Positions 19,097-28,654 of a DNA stretch of 64,000 nucleotides are shown in pieces (the first letter of the stretch is position 1; the number at the start of each line of letters is the position of its first letter). The stretch comes from Paenibacillus sp. ACRRY. GTDB lineage: Bacteria > Bacillota > Bacilli > Paenibacillales > Paenibacillaceae. The notes below the pieces were generated by a model, which was given only the letters and a program-made list of their open reading frames with translations, did no database searches and was not told where the DNA came from. Location of the stretch: NCBI RefSeq assembly GCF_022346995.1, contig NZ_JAKRNM010000001.1:1984001-2048000 (forward strand). The letters are read 5' to 3'. The position numbers were made by a program, and so were the translations under genes.

Positions 19097-19579
19097 TCAA
19101 CGATGTGTTTGTTCCAACGCTTTCATTTTTTCCAACAGTTTCAGTTCAATTTTCTTCAGCATCCCGACCATCTGCTGCTGCTCTTCTTCCGTAAGCGCTT
19201 GTAGCAGTTCCCATGTCATACGTCCACGGTTGGCATTGAGGGATTTGGCCAGCTGTTCTCCATCTTCCGTCAGGGACAGCCACACAATTCTTCGATCCTC
19301 TTCACTGCGTACTCGCTGAATCAACCCTTCACTCTCAAGCTGATTCAAAACAATTGTGGTAGCTCCGGATGATAAACTGAGCTGCCTTGCCACATCAACA
19401 GCCATACAGCGCTGTTCCCTTAAAAGCATGCCCAATATATGACTCTTAGTCGGATTCAGTTTGCAGTTTGTTTCTGTTTTCTGCTGCTGGTCCAATACCT
19501 TATTTTTATATCTGAAGAAGGCCTCCAACAATTGATCAATGTTTGCCAATTGAGAGTTTTGCTCCGTATCCGGGCTCAT
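19097..19579 (-). CDS. MarR family transcriptional regulator
   Basis: A 160-residue winged-helix repressor. The recognition-helix region reads LSLSSGATTIVLNQLE and the wing holds the conserved SEEDRRIVWLSLTEDG. It is divergent from the flavoprotein gene at 19769 with a 190-base gap, so it probably controls that gene and itself. The ligand is unknown; the quinone/flavin-type enzymes nearby suggest phenolic or redox-active compounds. Confidence 0.88.
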   Translation of the reverse strand: MSPDTEQNSQLANIDQLLEAFFRYKNKVLDQQQKTETNCKLNPTKSHILGMLLREQRCMAVDVARQLSLSSGATTIVLNQLESEGLIQRVRSEEDRRIVWLSLTEDGEQLAKSLNANRGRMTWELLQALTEEEQQQMVGMLKKIELKLLEKMKALEQTHR

Positions 19580-19768
19580 AAACGTTCCTCCTGCCTTTCA
19601 TCATAACCTTCCTAACATTGTAACATATTTGTACTTTTTTGTTTGTGAAAAATGCGCTTGCTCCATCATATTAATCGTTGTTTCTAAAGTTCATGCTTAT
19701 TTTTGCGATTCATGTGACAAGCTACCTCATAGCATGATAAATGATGCATCTTGAGGAGGTAATGGAGC

Positions 19769-20293
19769 TTGAACATTTATATTGTTTTCGATAGCGAGGG
19801 CGGTCATACACAGGCGCTGGCTGAGGCGATTGCAGCCGGGGCAGCCAGTGTGCACGGGGCCACCGTTCATCTGCACTCCACCGAAGAGGCAGATGTATAC
19901 AAACTGGTGGAAATGGATGCCATTATATGGGGATGTCCAGGTCATTTCGGTTCAATCAGCTCCGGTCTGAAAAAATGGATCGATAAGCTTGGTTACCTAT
20001 GGGCTGAAGGGAAACTCGTGGACAAAGTAGGTGCTGTATTCTGTACGATTGCCACCGAACATGGAGGACTGGAATCAGCATTACTTCATCTGCTGACCCC
20101 GATGCTGCATCAGGGAATGATTATTACTGGCCTGCCAGGAAACTTTGCCGACAACGCATTATACGGTTCCTATTATGGCGTTGGGGTTACCTGCCCAGTG
20201 GATAGTGACGTTCTGTTAAGCGATCAAGGTATTGCTCTTGGTAAAGCCCTTGGAGAACGTGTCGCCCGGATCACCAATCGTCTAATCACTTAG
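19769..20293 (+). CDS. Flavodoxin-like NAD(P)H:quinone oxidoreductase, WrbA-like
   Basis: A 174-residue cytoplasmic flavoprotein with a flavodoxin fold. The FMN-phosphate loop is seen as [14 protein letters not shown], the isoalloxazine loop as [17 protein letters not shown], and the late loop as [17 protein letters not shown], the WrbA pattern. It probably makes two-electron reductions of quinones. The start codon is TTG (19769), eight to nine bases after TGAGGAGG; no in-frame ATG is better placed. It is divergent from the marR gene. Confidence 0.82.
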   Translation: MNIYIVFDSEGGHTQALAEAIAAGAASVHGATVHLHSTEEADVYKLVEMDAIIWGCPGHFGSISSGLKKWIDKLGYLWAEGKLVDKVGAVFCTIATEHGGLESALLHLLTPMLHQGMIITGLPGNFADNALYGSYYGVGVTCPVDSDVLLSDQGIALGKALGERVARITNRLIT

Positions 20294-20328
20294 ACCGTGT
20301 ATCATTCGGGCGGATGTATCTTACTGTT

Positions 20329-20378
20329 CTCAAGCCTGCGCCTCCCTTCACGAAGTGAGAGTAGACCGCAGGCTTGAG
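20329..20378 (+). promoter_or_regulatory. Long stem-loop after the flavoprotein gene
   Basis: CTCAAGCCTGCG and CGCAGGCTTGAG pair perfectly over 12 bp around a 26-base loop that itself contains TTCACGAAGTGA, a 12-base palindrome. No T-run follows on either strand, so it is not a classic terminator. It may be an RNA-level element or a terminator of weak type. Confidence 0.5.
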
Positions 20379-20381
20379 TCC

Positions 20382-20401
20382 ACTTCACTTCTAAGTGAAG
20401 T
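20382..20401. promoter_or_regulatory. Perfect 9-bp inverted repeat, operator candidate
   Basis: ACTTCACTT, a two-base spacer and AAGTGAAGT form a perfect palindrome about 135 bases upstream of the monooxygenase start. The half-site TTCAC recurs in the loop of the stem-loop just upstream. A repressor dimer site is the likeliest use; which protein binds is unknown. Confidence 0.45.
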
Positions 20402-20442
20402 TGCAGCTGCCTATTGCAAAATCGAAGAAGGTTTGTTTATAA

Positions 20443-20475
20443 TAACTAATATCTTAAAGTTACTTTTAGTTACTT
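20443..20475. promoter_or_regulatory. AGTTACTT tandem repeats with TAACTAA/TTAGTTA arms
   Basis: AGTTACTT occurs at 20458-20465 and again at 20468-20475, exactly ten bases (one helical turn) apart, and TAACTAA (20443-20449) is inverted relative to TTAGTTA (20466-20472). A related AAAGTAAT lies further downstream near 20501. The cluster sits in the AT-rich promoter region of the FAD monooxygenase, suggesting cooperative regulator binding. Confidence 0.4.
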
Positions 20476-20537
20476 AATAATTTTTATAAATTTGTTGTCA
20501 GAAAGTAATATAATAACATAGCAAGGGAATTTTATGT

Positions 20538-21650
20538 ATGAATGATATTAATCCATTACAAGTTGATGTCTGTATTGTTGGAGCAGGACCAGGCGGGGCC
20601 CTCCTGTCATACTTGTTGAACCGCCAAGGGATATCAACAGCATTAATTGAGCGTCAGCCTCATCTTCACAAGTCATTTCGCGGTGAACTGCTTAACCAGG
20701 ACGGCGAAGCAGTGCTGAGCAAGCATGGGCTCTATTCGGGTGTAGCTCAGCTTGGAGCTATGCCTTTGGAGCAGATCCAGTATTGGGAAAACGGACAGAT
20801 TATCCACACGGTTTACCCTGCTGAAAGAGAATCCCATGTGGGTATCCATGTACCGCAGGATCATCTGCTGGATTTCATTGTGTCACAATCACAAGCCCTG
20901 CCGCACAATCATGAGAAGGTTCTGTTAAATACCGTGATGACTGGACTGCTCCGAGATAAGACAGGAAAAACGGTGGGCATTAATGTTCGGCAAAACAGTG
21001 TTCCGACTTCTATTAGAGCAGCTATTATTGTGGGAGCAGACGGACGATATTCGGCTGTACGCAAACACTCGGGCCTTACCCCGGATATCCGCAAGCATGG
21101 TTACGATCTATTATGGGCCCGAATTCCCGCGCCTGTAGGCTGGGAACCAGCCGTTCGAATGGCGAGCATGAACGGTCAGCAGCTGGCACTGTTCTCCCAA
21201 TACGGCGGGTACGTACAGATTGGTTGGAATATTCCACAAAGTTCCTTCTCCAAGCTGCGTGAGCAGCCCTTTGCCCCTTTTGTGGAGAAACTCGTGGAAG
21301 CCTTCCCGTGTCTCGCGGAATCGGTCGCTGCACATATTCAGAACTGGAGCGATTTTGTACTGTTATCCGTTGAGAGCAGTTACAGCGAGTCATGGTCTCA
21401 GGATAATGTGGTTCTGCTCGGTGATGCGGCACATACCATGACACCTACAGGAGCCTTTGGGCTCAATGCAGCGTTAGAAGATGCTGATGCACTTGCAGAG
21501 ATCATTATTCGGATGGCCTCTGATCAATTTCAATCTATGGAACTATTGAATCAGCTTCAGGTGATTCGCGGCGACAAAGTGAAACAACAGCTTGCTCGTC
21601 AGGTGGAGATGGAATCCTCCTTTCAACAGCGTTACGAATCCCTGCGCTAG
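20538..21650 (+). CDS. FAD-dependent monooxygenase (aromatic hydroxylase type)
   Basis: A 370-residue flavoprotein of the p-hydroxybenzoate hydroxylase/UbiH group. The ADP-binding Rossmann motif is VGAGPGGALLSYLL near residue 15, the DG motif is VGADGRYSAVRKH and the GD motif is LGDAAHTMTPTGAFGLN. It probably inserts oxygen into, or otherwise oxidises, an aromatic or polyene substrate; the substrate is unknown. A weak AAGGGAA site lies before ATG 20538. The upstream DNA is rich in inverted repeats, so the gene looks tightly regulated. A bidirectional terminator follows. Confidence 0.88.
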   Translation: MNDINPLQVDVCIVGAGPGGALLSYLLNRQGISTALIERQPHLHKSFRGELLNQDGEAVLSKHGLYSGVAQLGAMPLEQIQYWENGQIIHTVYPAERESHVGIHVPQDHLLDFIVSQSQALPHNHEKVLLNTVMTGLLRDKTGKTVGINVRQNSVPTSIRAAIIVGADGRYSAVRKHSGLTPDIRKHGYDLLWARIPAPVGWEPAVRMASMNGQQLALFSQYGGYVQIGWNIPQSSFSKLREQPFAPFVEKLVEAFPCLAESVAAHIQNWSDFVLLSVESSYSESWSQDNVVLLGDAAHTMTPTGAFGLNAALEDADALAEIIIRMASDQFQSMELLNQLQVIRGDKVKQQLARQVEMESSFQQRYESLR

Positions 21651-21680
21651 CAACCGCTCGAAATTTATACCATTTAATTC

Positions 21681-21722
21681 AAATATGCCGATGACTTCTG
21701 TTCAGAAGCCATCGGCATATTT
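21681..21722. terminator. Bidirectional terminator
   Basis: AAATATGCCGATGACTTCTG and its near-perfect complement meet in a tight loop, with T-rich sequence on both exits. It separates the convergent monooxygenase and beta-mannosidase genes. Confidence 0.8.
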
Positions 21723-21738
21723 GGGTTCAATTTTGCAA

Positions 21739-24318
21739 TTACACTTCGCGACCATTCATTGCACTTACCCGAAGCTCATTCAGCGGCAGCGACTTCATCT
21801 CTGGATGACGCAAGTGCACCGTTCGGCTCTCACCTGGAAGCAAATCGAAATAGTTGTCACTGAAACGGACACGTCCCACCGGAAGCTCCAGTTTGACCAA
21901 TCTTGCGATGGCAACGCTGGCTGTAACAGTTACAGACTGCTCCTCCTCATTGACATGCACACTGAGTTGGGACAAAGGCAGCTCGATGTCCTTCGGATCA
22001 CGCAGGAAATATCGGTTAAGCGGAGCAGCAAACCCTTCCGATACCAGTTCAATCATGACTTCTTCCGCACGTCTGCCCTGCAGCACTGCGGCTTCACTTA
22101 ATGCTCCAACCTTCGAAGAAGACTGGGCTTCAACTTCCACATGCAGTGTATCAGAGTATACTTTCTCCCCATTCAGCAGAAATACATTAATCCGAAGCTG
22201 TCCCCGTAACCCCTCGAGTTTATCGTTTACGACCCATAATGCAAGCGGATCGCCTGGCTCATGTTCCAGTGAAAGCAGAATCGGATGGAAGAATGTCTTC
22301 CCATAATAAAAGGATGCTTTGGGCAGCAGCTCATAATCAATCATGGACCAGCTCGTTCCCGGCCAGCTGTCGTTCAGCTGCCATACAAGCGCGCCACTAT
22401 TCCGATGATTGATCCGCCGGAAATGTTCAATTCCATACCGTAAGCCTTCCGCTTGAGTCAGCATCGAGTAATTCATGTATTCTTCAATCGTTTGTGGAAT
22501 TCCAGTGTAGCCCTCCATCAGAAGAATGCCCTTTTGATGATTAGTATCCTTGTTGCGATAGGCCATCTCCGGACTTCCCCAGTAGAACTGCCCTTCAGGC
22601 ATATTTTTCTCAAGCGTATAACGGTTAGCCGATGCATGCATGCCGAATTCACTACTGAACAAGGCATCGTCCTTTTTATAATTTTTGAATGTTACGCCCT
22701 TAATGCTGTAGTCAAGCAGCGGTGGCTCACCATGCTTTCTTGGATAAACGGAACCATGCCATACCTGCCAGTTGTGACGGTCACCAACATCCGGATCATT
22801 GGCATCATTGCCGTCCTTGTCTCCAAACGGTGAAGATGGCCAATACGGACGGGACGGATCCAGACGTTCCAGAGCCTCAGGAATCAGCTCATGATAGATC
22901 AGCTCCCCATAGAACGGGCTGGTGATGTCTCCGCTGGCAGACTTCATATCGTAAAGCCAGTCAATCTCGTTATTACCGCACCAGAGGGCAAGTGATGCCC
23001 GGTTTCGCAGCCTGATCACATTATTTTCAACTTCACATCTGACATTTTCCATAAAATCTTGATTGAAGTCAGGAAATAATGCATTGGCAAAGGCAAAATC
23101 CTGCCACACTAACACTCCTTGCCGATCGCATTCATCGTAAAAGACATCCTTCTCATAGATGCCACCTGCCCACACCCGCAGCATATTCATGTTCCCTTCA
23201 ACGGTCAGCTCAATGAGCTCCCGATATCTCGAGGCGGGAATAGCTCCGATTAGATGATCAGCGGGTATCCAGTTTGCCCCCTTGGCATATATTTTGATTC
23301 CATTCAATATAAAAGCAAATGAGTCTTCTCCCAGTTCATTGTGGAGGGCAAGTTCAATGGTTCGTAACCCATAGGGCTCGCTATAACGATCCACTTCAAT
23401 GCCATCGGCGTATAGGGTAACCTCCAGCGTATATAAATACGGTTCACCCAGATCATGCGTCCACCACAATCGCGGCGAGGGCACAGCCAGTGTTGTATCT
23501 GCCTGTCCGCCTTGTACAGTAAGCGCATCAGCTTGAATCACTTCCTCACCGCCCGCATCCAACAATCGGACATCGCATGTCGTGACCACAGCGCGCTTCA
23601 GTTGCTGTCTGCTTCGGAAGGACATCACCGATTTCACATTTGCCGTCACGTCGATAACCGCCTGTTCTTGGTTGACGGACTTGGTCCGGGCAAACACACT
23701 CTCCAGCTTCGCCACCTTGCGTCTCTCCAACCGGACTGCACCCCAGATGCCAACAGTAACCATGCGTGGCCCCCAGTCCCAGCCGAAATTCATCGCCGCC
23801 TTGCGCAGCCAAGGCCGTTCCTTCGTATAGGATGACCAGTCGAATGTCTCTTTGTCCCGGTTGTGCAGAGAAAGCGGATCGAATCGAACGGCGATAGCAT
23901 TCCACCCATGACGGACCAGTGTCGTTACATTGAAGGTATGGGACATGAGCATGTTGGCTGTTTTCCCCACTTCATGTCCGTTCACATAGACCGTTGCAAA
24001 CGTATCCAAACCTTCGAAGACAAGTTCGAAATGTTCCTGATCCTCTTCCACCTTCACCAGGTTAAAGTTGGTACGATACCACCATTCCTTTTGTTCGATC
24101 CAACGGCTCTTGGCATCGTTATGCCCGTAGTATGGCGGATCAATTATGCTCCTTGCCACCAAAGCTGAATGAACATCGCCTGGCACTTCCGCCCCAATCC
24201 AGAAACGGTCATCCAGCGCCGCAGCCGCAATATCCATCGTCCGTTTTTCCCCGACCTCAAAATGCTGGATCTTCCATTGCCCTGACAAATCCTGACTTGA
24301 ATCACTCTTCTTCATCAT
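21739..24318 (-). CDS. Beta-mannosidase, glycoside hydrolase family 2
   Basis: This is an exo-acting enzyme removing terminal beta-mannose from manno-oligosaccharides. Of about 859 residues, the first 200 form the sugar-binding domain, followed by an immunoglobulin-like domain and the TIM barrel. The acid/base Glu lies in WCGNNEIDW (about residue 446) and the nucleophile Glu in FSSEFGMHA (about 556). No signal peptide is seen, so it acts in the cytoplasm. Start ATG 24318 (or the adjacent ATG 24315) fits GGGGAG upstream; the longer frame adds non-family residues. It is the last gene of the module B series, with a cre-like site before it. The call is based on GH2 beta-mannosidase motifs. Confidence 0.87.
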   Translation of the reverse strand: MMKKSDSSQDLSGQWKIQHFEVGEKRTMDIAAAALDDRFWIGAEVPGDVHSALVARSIIDPPYYGHNDAKSRWIEQKEWWYRTNFNLVKVEEDQEHFELVFEGLDTFATVYVNGHEVGKTANMLMSHTFNVTTLVRHGWNAIAVRFDPLSLHNRDKETFDWSSYTKERPWLRKAAMNFGWDWGPRMVTVGIWGAVRLERRKVAKLESVFARTKSVNQEQAVIDVTANVKSVMSFRSRQQLKRAVVTTCDVRLLDAGGEEVIQADALTVQGGQADTTLAVPSPRLWWTHDLGEPYLYTLEVTLYADGIEVDRYSEPYGLRTIELALHNELGEDSFAFILNGIKIYAKGANWIPADHLIGAIPASRYRELIELTVEGNMNMLRVWAGGIYEKDVFYDECDRQGVLVWQDFAFANALFPDFNQDFMENVRCEVENNVIRLRNRASLALWCGNNEIDWLYDMKSASGDITSPFYGELIYHELIPEALERLDPSRPYWPSSPFGDKDGNDANDPDVGDRHNWQVWHGSVYPRKHGEPPLLDYSIKGVTFKNYKKDDALFSSEFGMHASANRYTLEKNMPEGQFYWGSPEMAYRNKDTNHQKGILLMEGYTGIPQTIEEYMNYSMLTQAEGLRYGIEHFRRINHRNSGALVWQLNDSWPGTSWSMIDYELLPKASFYYGKTFFHPILLSLEHEPGDPLALWVVNDKLEGLRGQLRINVFLLNGEKVYSDTLHVEVEAQSSSKVGALSEAAVLQGRRAEEVMIELVSEGFAAPLNRYFLRDPKDIELPLSQLSVHVNEEEQSVTVTASVAIARLVKLELPVGRVRFSDNYFDLLPGESRTVHLRHPEMKSLPLNELRVSAMNGREV

Positions 24319-24356
24319 ATGCCTCGCTCCCCAGATCCCTGAATCATTCCACATCA

Positions 24357-24372
24357 TCGAAAACGTTTGCAG
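24357..24372 (-). promoter_or_regulatory. cre-like site before the beta-mannosidase gene
   Basis: CTGCAAACGTTTTCGA on the minus strand matches the cre consensus at 14 of 16 positions. It lies in the 77-base gap between the regulator stop and the mannosidase start and might give that gene extra catabolite control. Confidence 0.35.
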
Positions 24373-24395
24373 AAACAAGTACAACCATTCGTCTG

Positions 24396-25982
24396 CTAGC
24401 TTCCTGAAGGCTTGAATGCATACGCCTCTTCGCGAAATTCACTCGGGGTCTTGCCTGTATGTTTTTTGAATAGCCTGCTAAAGTATTTTACGTCTTCATA
24501 TCCACTCATGGCAGCGACTTCACTGACTTTGGCAGGAGAGACTGCCAGCATCTCCATCGCCCGCCTTATACGCATATTCGTTACAAAATCCCCAAACGTT
24601 ATGCCTGTCTCTTTTTTGAACAGCTCGCTGAGATGTCCCGGGTGCAAATGGATTTGGCCAGCCACCTGCTGTAGACTGATTTCTTGTGCCAATCCGGATT
24701 CCATGTAAGCAATGGCTTTTTGCACATGCGAAGCCTGCCCTTGGCCCATTTGGCTATAATATGTATGCATCAGACCATACAAATGGTGAAACAGCATATC
24801 CTGAAGGTCCGCAGCATCTGCATCAGGTTCCGGCACCCATGGATCATATCGTGCAGGCTCTTTCCTTCCTATTGCACGCATCGTACGAACCAGCCAGCGT
24901 TGTCCTGCGATGACCGCAGAATGCAAACAGGCATTGAATGATTCCGGTGTTACTTCCGGGTCCATCATGAGTTCTTTCACAAGCTCTCGTGTCCATGTGG
25001 TGAGTGTGACAGGGTCATTATCGAGCAAAAGGGTTCCTAGCACGGTTTCTTCCTCATGCGTAAGTAATGTTTTACCACCCCTGCGGTTTTTCACATGCTC
25101 GATGCTCCAAATCTTATCGTCAAGCAGACTCATATATTGATACGCTGCGGATGCCGTTAAATAGCTTTCATGAAGGTATATCTCGCCACAGACCGGATGG
25201 CCTACAGCTGCACGCAGCTTACATTTCAGAAGCTGCTCCATATGATTAACCACCGTTCCCAGCGTGTTCAGTAATTCCTGCTGCCTGCTCGTTACCTGCA
25301 TTACACCAATAATCTGTTCCTTATGAATATGGGCGGCGGCGCCAGGCAGCATATCCTCCAGCATATTTTGCACGGCAAATCTCAGAAGAGCAGCAGAAGA
25401 GCGACTCCATCCTAGCGCACGAATAACGAATACAACCTGCTGATAGACCTGACTGCCTTCCAATGATATATTAGCAAACCCAGCCGCTCCCGGCTTCAAA
25501 AAGGCTGGACACGAACCTGTATTCACATCACCTTCAATAACCCACCGTTCAAACAACCGCTGTTTATTCTCCTGCAAAAGTCGCCCTTCCTTGGACTTTT
25601 CTGCCCAGCTGTCCATCACTCTTTGCTTGGCCTGAAGAACCGTTTTGATGATCTCTTCCGGTTTGCTCGTCTTTAACAAATAATCCGTCACACCCTGGCG
25701 AATTGCCTGCTGAGCATAAGAGAAGTCATCGTAACCTGACAAAATAATGACCTCCAGCTCAGGCAGCAATTGCAGCCCTTCATTTGCAAGCTCAAGCCCT
25801 GTCTTGCCAGTCATACGGATGTCAGTCATCAAGATGTGCGGACGCTCTTCAGCCAACCGGGATAACGCTTCTTCAGCCGAGGCTGCAGGTGTAAGGAGAT
25901 CAATTCCCAGCTCGCCCCAGGCAATAACGCTGGCAAGTCCGGTGCGAATGATCACTTCATCGTCGACAATCAGTAGTCTCAT
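24396..25982 (-). CDS. Response regulator with AraC-type DNA-binding domain, YesN type (module B)
   Basis: A 528-residue activator. The receiver domain (1-120) has VDDEV, the phospho-acceptor in MTDIRMTG and Lys in YLLKTSKPEE. The AraC domain is in the last 100 residues (HLHPGHLSELFKKETG and GYEDVKYFSRLFKKHTG). It starts at ATG 25982, overlapping the kinase stop by four bases, which implies translational coupling. Probable target: the promoter of this sugar transport operon. Confidence 0.9.
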   Translation of the reverse strand: MRLLIVDDEVIIRTGLASVIAWGELGIDLLTPAASAEEALSRLAEERPHILMTDIRMTGKTGLELANEGLQLLPELEVIILSGYDDFSYAQQAIRQGVTDYLLKTSKPEEIIKTVLQAKQRVMDSWAEKSKEGRLLQENKQRLFERWVIEGDVNTGSCPAFLKPGAAGFANISLEGSQVYQQVVFVIRALGWSRSSAALLRFAVQNMLEDMLPGAAAHIHKEQIIGVMQVTSRQQELLNTLGTVVNHMEQLLKCKLRAAVGHPVCGEIYLHESYLTASAAYQYMSLLDDKIWSIEHVKNRRGGKTLLTHEEETVLGTLLLDNDPVTLTTWTRELVKELMMDPEVTPESFNACLHSAVIAGQRWLVRTMRAIGRKEPARYDPWVPEPDADAADLQDMLFHHLYGLMHTYYSQMGQGQASHVQKAIAYMESGLAQEISLQQVAGQIHLHPGHLSELFKKETGITFGDFVTNMRIRRAMEMLAVSPAKVSEVAAMSGYEDVKYFSRLFKKHTGKTPSEFREEAYAFKPSGS

Positions 25983-27730
25983 GGCGATTCCTCCAGAAAG
26001 GGTATGGAAAATGAAATACGGGTCCCTCCACCGACACGGCTGTCCATTTCAAGTTGAGATGCCGCACCATAATGGAGCAGCAATCTCTCATTAACATTGT
26101 GGATCCCGTAACCACCAGCAGAGGGAGTCACTTCCGGCATTCTTTCCTTCAACTGTTCCAGCCTCTCCTGCTCCATGCCGACACCATCATCCAGCACCAG
26201 TACGTTCATTCGTGCTTCATCCTGGTCTTGACGAATCATGATGGTGATCGTTCCCGGACCATTCTTGGGCTGAATACCATGTACCATGGCATTCTCAACG
26301 AGCGGCTGAAGCAAAAGCTTCAGCATCATCCGCTGCTCCAGTGCAGGATCCACAATATAGTGCACCGAAAATTTATCAGGGAAGCGGATGGACTGCACCC
26401 TTACATAATGCTGGATATGGGCAATCTCCTGCCCAACAGGACAGAAATCCTTGCCGTTGTTCAAGCTAATGCGCAGGAAATCACTTAAGCCTTCGACCAT
26501 ATCTGCAATCCGGCTCTCTTTCGACATCAGGGCAATCCAGTGAATGGACGAAAGAGTATTATACAGAAAGTGGGGATTGATCTGCGCCTGAAGTGCCCTG
26601 AGATCTGCTTCTTTCTTACGGGCTTCACCCTGTATAACCTCTTCCTTCAGGCTCTCGATATGTGCGCCGAGCAGATTGTAACTCTCTCCGAGTCTGCCGA
26701 TTTCATCATCACTTTCAGATCGGAACAAGGGCAGCGGCCGATCCGGGTCAATACGGGACAGGTGCCTGGTGAGCACACGGAGCGGCCTTGTCACGCGGCG
26801 GACGGTAAACCAGACCAGTCCTGCGCAGATTACAGCAGAAGCAACCACGGCTACAGCCGTAAGAATCAGAATATACCCGTTCTCCGACTTGTATTGATCG
26901 TAAGGTACTGTTCCAGTCAACATCCATCCAGTTAGCTGTTCCGGGTAATAGAGCAGCGTCCGTTTGTTTTCTCCGCTGCCATAAGTAGTCGTCCCGCTCT
27001 CGCTTTGCCGAATCAGCGTCTGCAATCCAGGTTCGACCTGCTCCAGAGTCTGCCCAAGCCGGGATTTATCCATGGAGGACAGGATCTCTCCGGATTGCCC
27101 GACCAGCTCCAGATGCCCTTCGCCTCTGCCAAGTCCCAGCGCGGCCCAGTCTTTGGAGATGGCCTTTTCATCCAGGCTGATGGCGAGCCATCCGATGGGT
27201 CGATAATCATGAATGCTGCGGATGGGACGCACCAACGTGATCACATTTTGTATACCTGCATAGTTGCGGACCGGGTAGACGCCGGTCCACGTTTTTACCG
27301 CATCGCCACGAGGAGTTGGCGGATCGGAAGTACCCGGTTCATACCAGGTAGCCGTTGTCAGAACGGCATCAAACCGATCCGGATATATCGCTATATTCGC
27401 GATATATTTCTTAGACGCGGCCAGATTGGTCATTCTGCCAACAATGTCCACACGGTCCAGTTCATGATCTTCATTTCGGCTCAGATACTGCTGAATATCG
27501 CGCTCTCCAATCAGGAAAATCGAAATATTCTCGGCGTCCTGCAGCATGTAGCGAAGATTGGCTTCCACCTGTTTCAGCGTGTCCATACCGGACAGTTTCG
27601 TTTTCTGCTCGGTAATGCGGGAAGAGATCAGAAATGCGAACAGACCCAGCGCCAGCAGCGGCACAATCATGGAGGCAGTTACGACAACCGAGAGCTTCCT
27701 CTGCAGCGATGATGTGAGCCAGCTTCCCAA
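25979..27730 (-). CDS. Sensor histidine kinase, YesM type (module B)
   Basis: A 583-residue membrane sensor kinase. There is a membrane helix at about 14-34, an extracellular sensor region, a second helix near 285-305 and a HAMP linker. The kinase core shows QINPHFLYNTLSSIHW (phospho-acceptor His), LVENAMVHGIQ (N-box) and VLDDGVGM with GGYGIHNVNERL (ATP lid). The start is a TTG at 27730, supported by AGAGGAGG seven bases upstream. It follows the second permease gene by 29 bases and overlaps the regulator, so transporter and sensor are one transcript. Confidence 0.9.
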   Translation of the reverse strand: MGSWLTSSLQRKLSVVVTASMIVPLLALGLFAFLISSRITEQKTKLSGMDTLKQVEANLRYMLQDAENISIFLIGERDIQQYLSRNEDHELDRVDIVGRMTNLAASKKYIANIAIYPDRFDAVLTTATWYEPGTSDPPTPRGDAVKTWTGVYPVRNYAGIQNVITLVRPIRSIHDYRPIGWLAISLDEKAISKDWAALGLGRGEGHLELVGQSGEILSSMDKSRLGQTLEQVEPGLQTLIRQSESGTTTYGSGENKRTLLYYPEQLTGWMLTGTVPYDQYKSENGYILILTAVAVVASAVICAGLVWFTVRRVTRPLRVLTRHLSRIDPDRPLPLFRSESDDEIGRLGESYNLLGAHIESLKEEVIQGEARKKEADLRALQAQINPHFLYNTLSSIHWIALMSKESRIADMVEGLSDFLRISLNNGKDFCPVGQEIAHIQHYVRVQSIRFPDKFSVHYIVDPALEQRMMLKLLLQPLVENAMVHGIQPKNGPGTITIMIRQDQDEARMNVLVLDDGVGMEQERLEQLKERMPEVTPSAGGYGIHNVNERLLLHYGAASQLEMDSRVGGGTRISFSIPFLEESP

Positions 27731-27759
27731 TTCTTTTCCTCCTCTGGATGCGCATTCGT

Positions 27760-28635
27760 TTAACCCTTAACCGCTCCAGCCGTCATGCCTTTCATAACCT
27801 GTTCCTGAAAAACAAGATATAGAATAATGGTCGGAATAACCGACAGGGTCATGGCGGCCAGCGTTAATCCATAATCCGTCTGGTATCCGTCTGCGAAGTT
27901 CGCAATCGCCAGCGGTAGCGTTTTCAATCCTGTCTTGTTAATGAATACAAGTGCAAACGAAAAGTCATTCCAAGCATGCAAAAAACTCAGAATCGTAACA
28001 GTGGACAGGGCAGGCACTGACATCGGCAGCATGATCCGGGTAAATAGTCCCCACAGACCTGTTCCATCGATAAACGCCGCTTCTTCAATATCACGCGGTA
28101 CACTTGTCAGATATGCCGTCAGTACAAAGATGGCTGTTGGCAATGCAAACGCCGTATACGGCAGGATTAAAGCCCAGTACGTATTCAACAGAGACATCTG
28201 CTTCATCAAAATAAACAAAGGAACCAGTGTGCTATGAATGGGGATCAGCATACCTACAACGAAAAAGGTCATGACCAGCCCTTTCCAGCGAAACTGGAAT
28301 CGTGCCAATATGAATGATGCTAGAGCTGCAATAAACAGAGTCAAAATCAATGATCCCAAGGATACCACCAGTGAGTTACCAAATGCCGTTCCCAGTCTGG
28401 AGCTTTCCCATGCATTGCTGAAATTGGCCACATTCCATTGGGCTGGCAAGCCAAATGGCCTGCTGTAAAAATCTTCATTCGTTTTGAAGGCACTAATCAC
28501 AAGCCAGTAAAACGGATACAATGTTAAAATACCATACACCGTCAGCAGCGTCCAAACAATTCCGCTGCGCAGCCGGCGAACCGGATGGCCTGAAGCTCTT
28601 CCTGGTGAAGGCATCGTTACAGGTGTCGTACTCAT
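27760..28635 (-). CDS. Carbohydrate ABC transporter permease, MalG/AraQ type (module B)
   Basis: A 291-residue CUT1 permease with about six helices. The EAA loop reads IEEAAFIDGTGLWGLFTRI, and the C-terminus ends in MKGMTAGAVKG. It partners the MalF-type permease encoded 19 bases upstream. An AGAGGGGG site precedes ATG 28635. It probably carries manno-oligosaccharides given the beta-mannosidase in the same series. Confidence 0.9.
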   Translation of the reverse strand: MSTTPVTMPSPGRASGHPVRRLRSGIVWTLLTVYGILTLYPFYWLVISAFKTNEDFYSRPFGLPAQWNVANFSNAWESSRLGTAFGNSLVVSLGSLILTLFIAALASFILARFQFRWKGLVMTFFVVGMLIPIHSTLVPLFILMKQMSLLNTYWALILPYTAFALPTAIFVLTAYLTSVPRDIEEAAFIDGTGLWGLFTRIMLPMSVPALSTVTILSFLHAWNDFSFALVFINKTGLKTLPLAIANFADGYQTDYGLTLAAMTLSVIPTIILYLVFQEQVMKGMTAGAVKG

Positions 28636-28654
28636 TTACAGTTCCCCCTCTCTT

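Noticed and set aside
19733..19750. GCATGATAAATGATGC as MarR operator before the WrbA-like gene
   Set aside because: Only the outer four bases are palindromic; the inner part does not pair, so evidence is too weak for a site call.
27005..27712. Long plus-strand frame of 235 codons opposite the module B kinase gene
   Set aside because: It mirrors the kinase gene codon by codon, has no ribosome site and no domain; the kinase on the minus strand has every expected motif.
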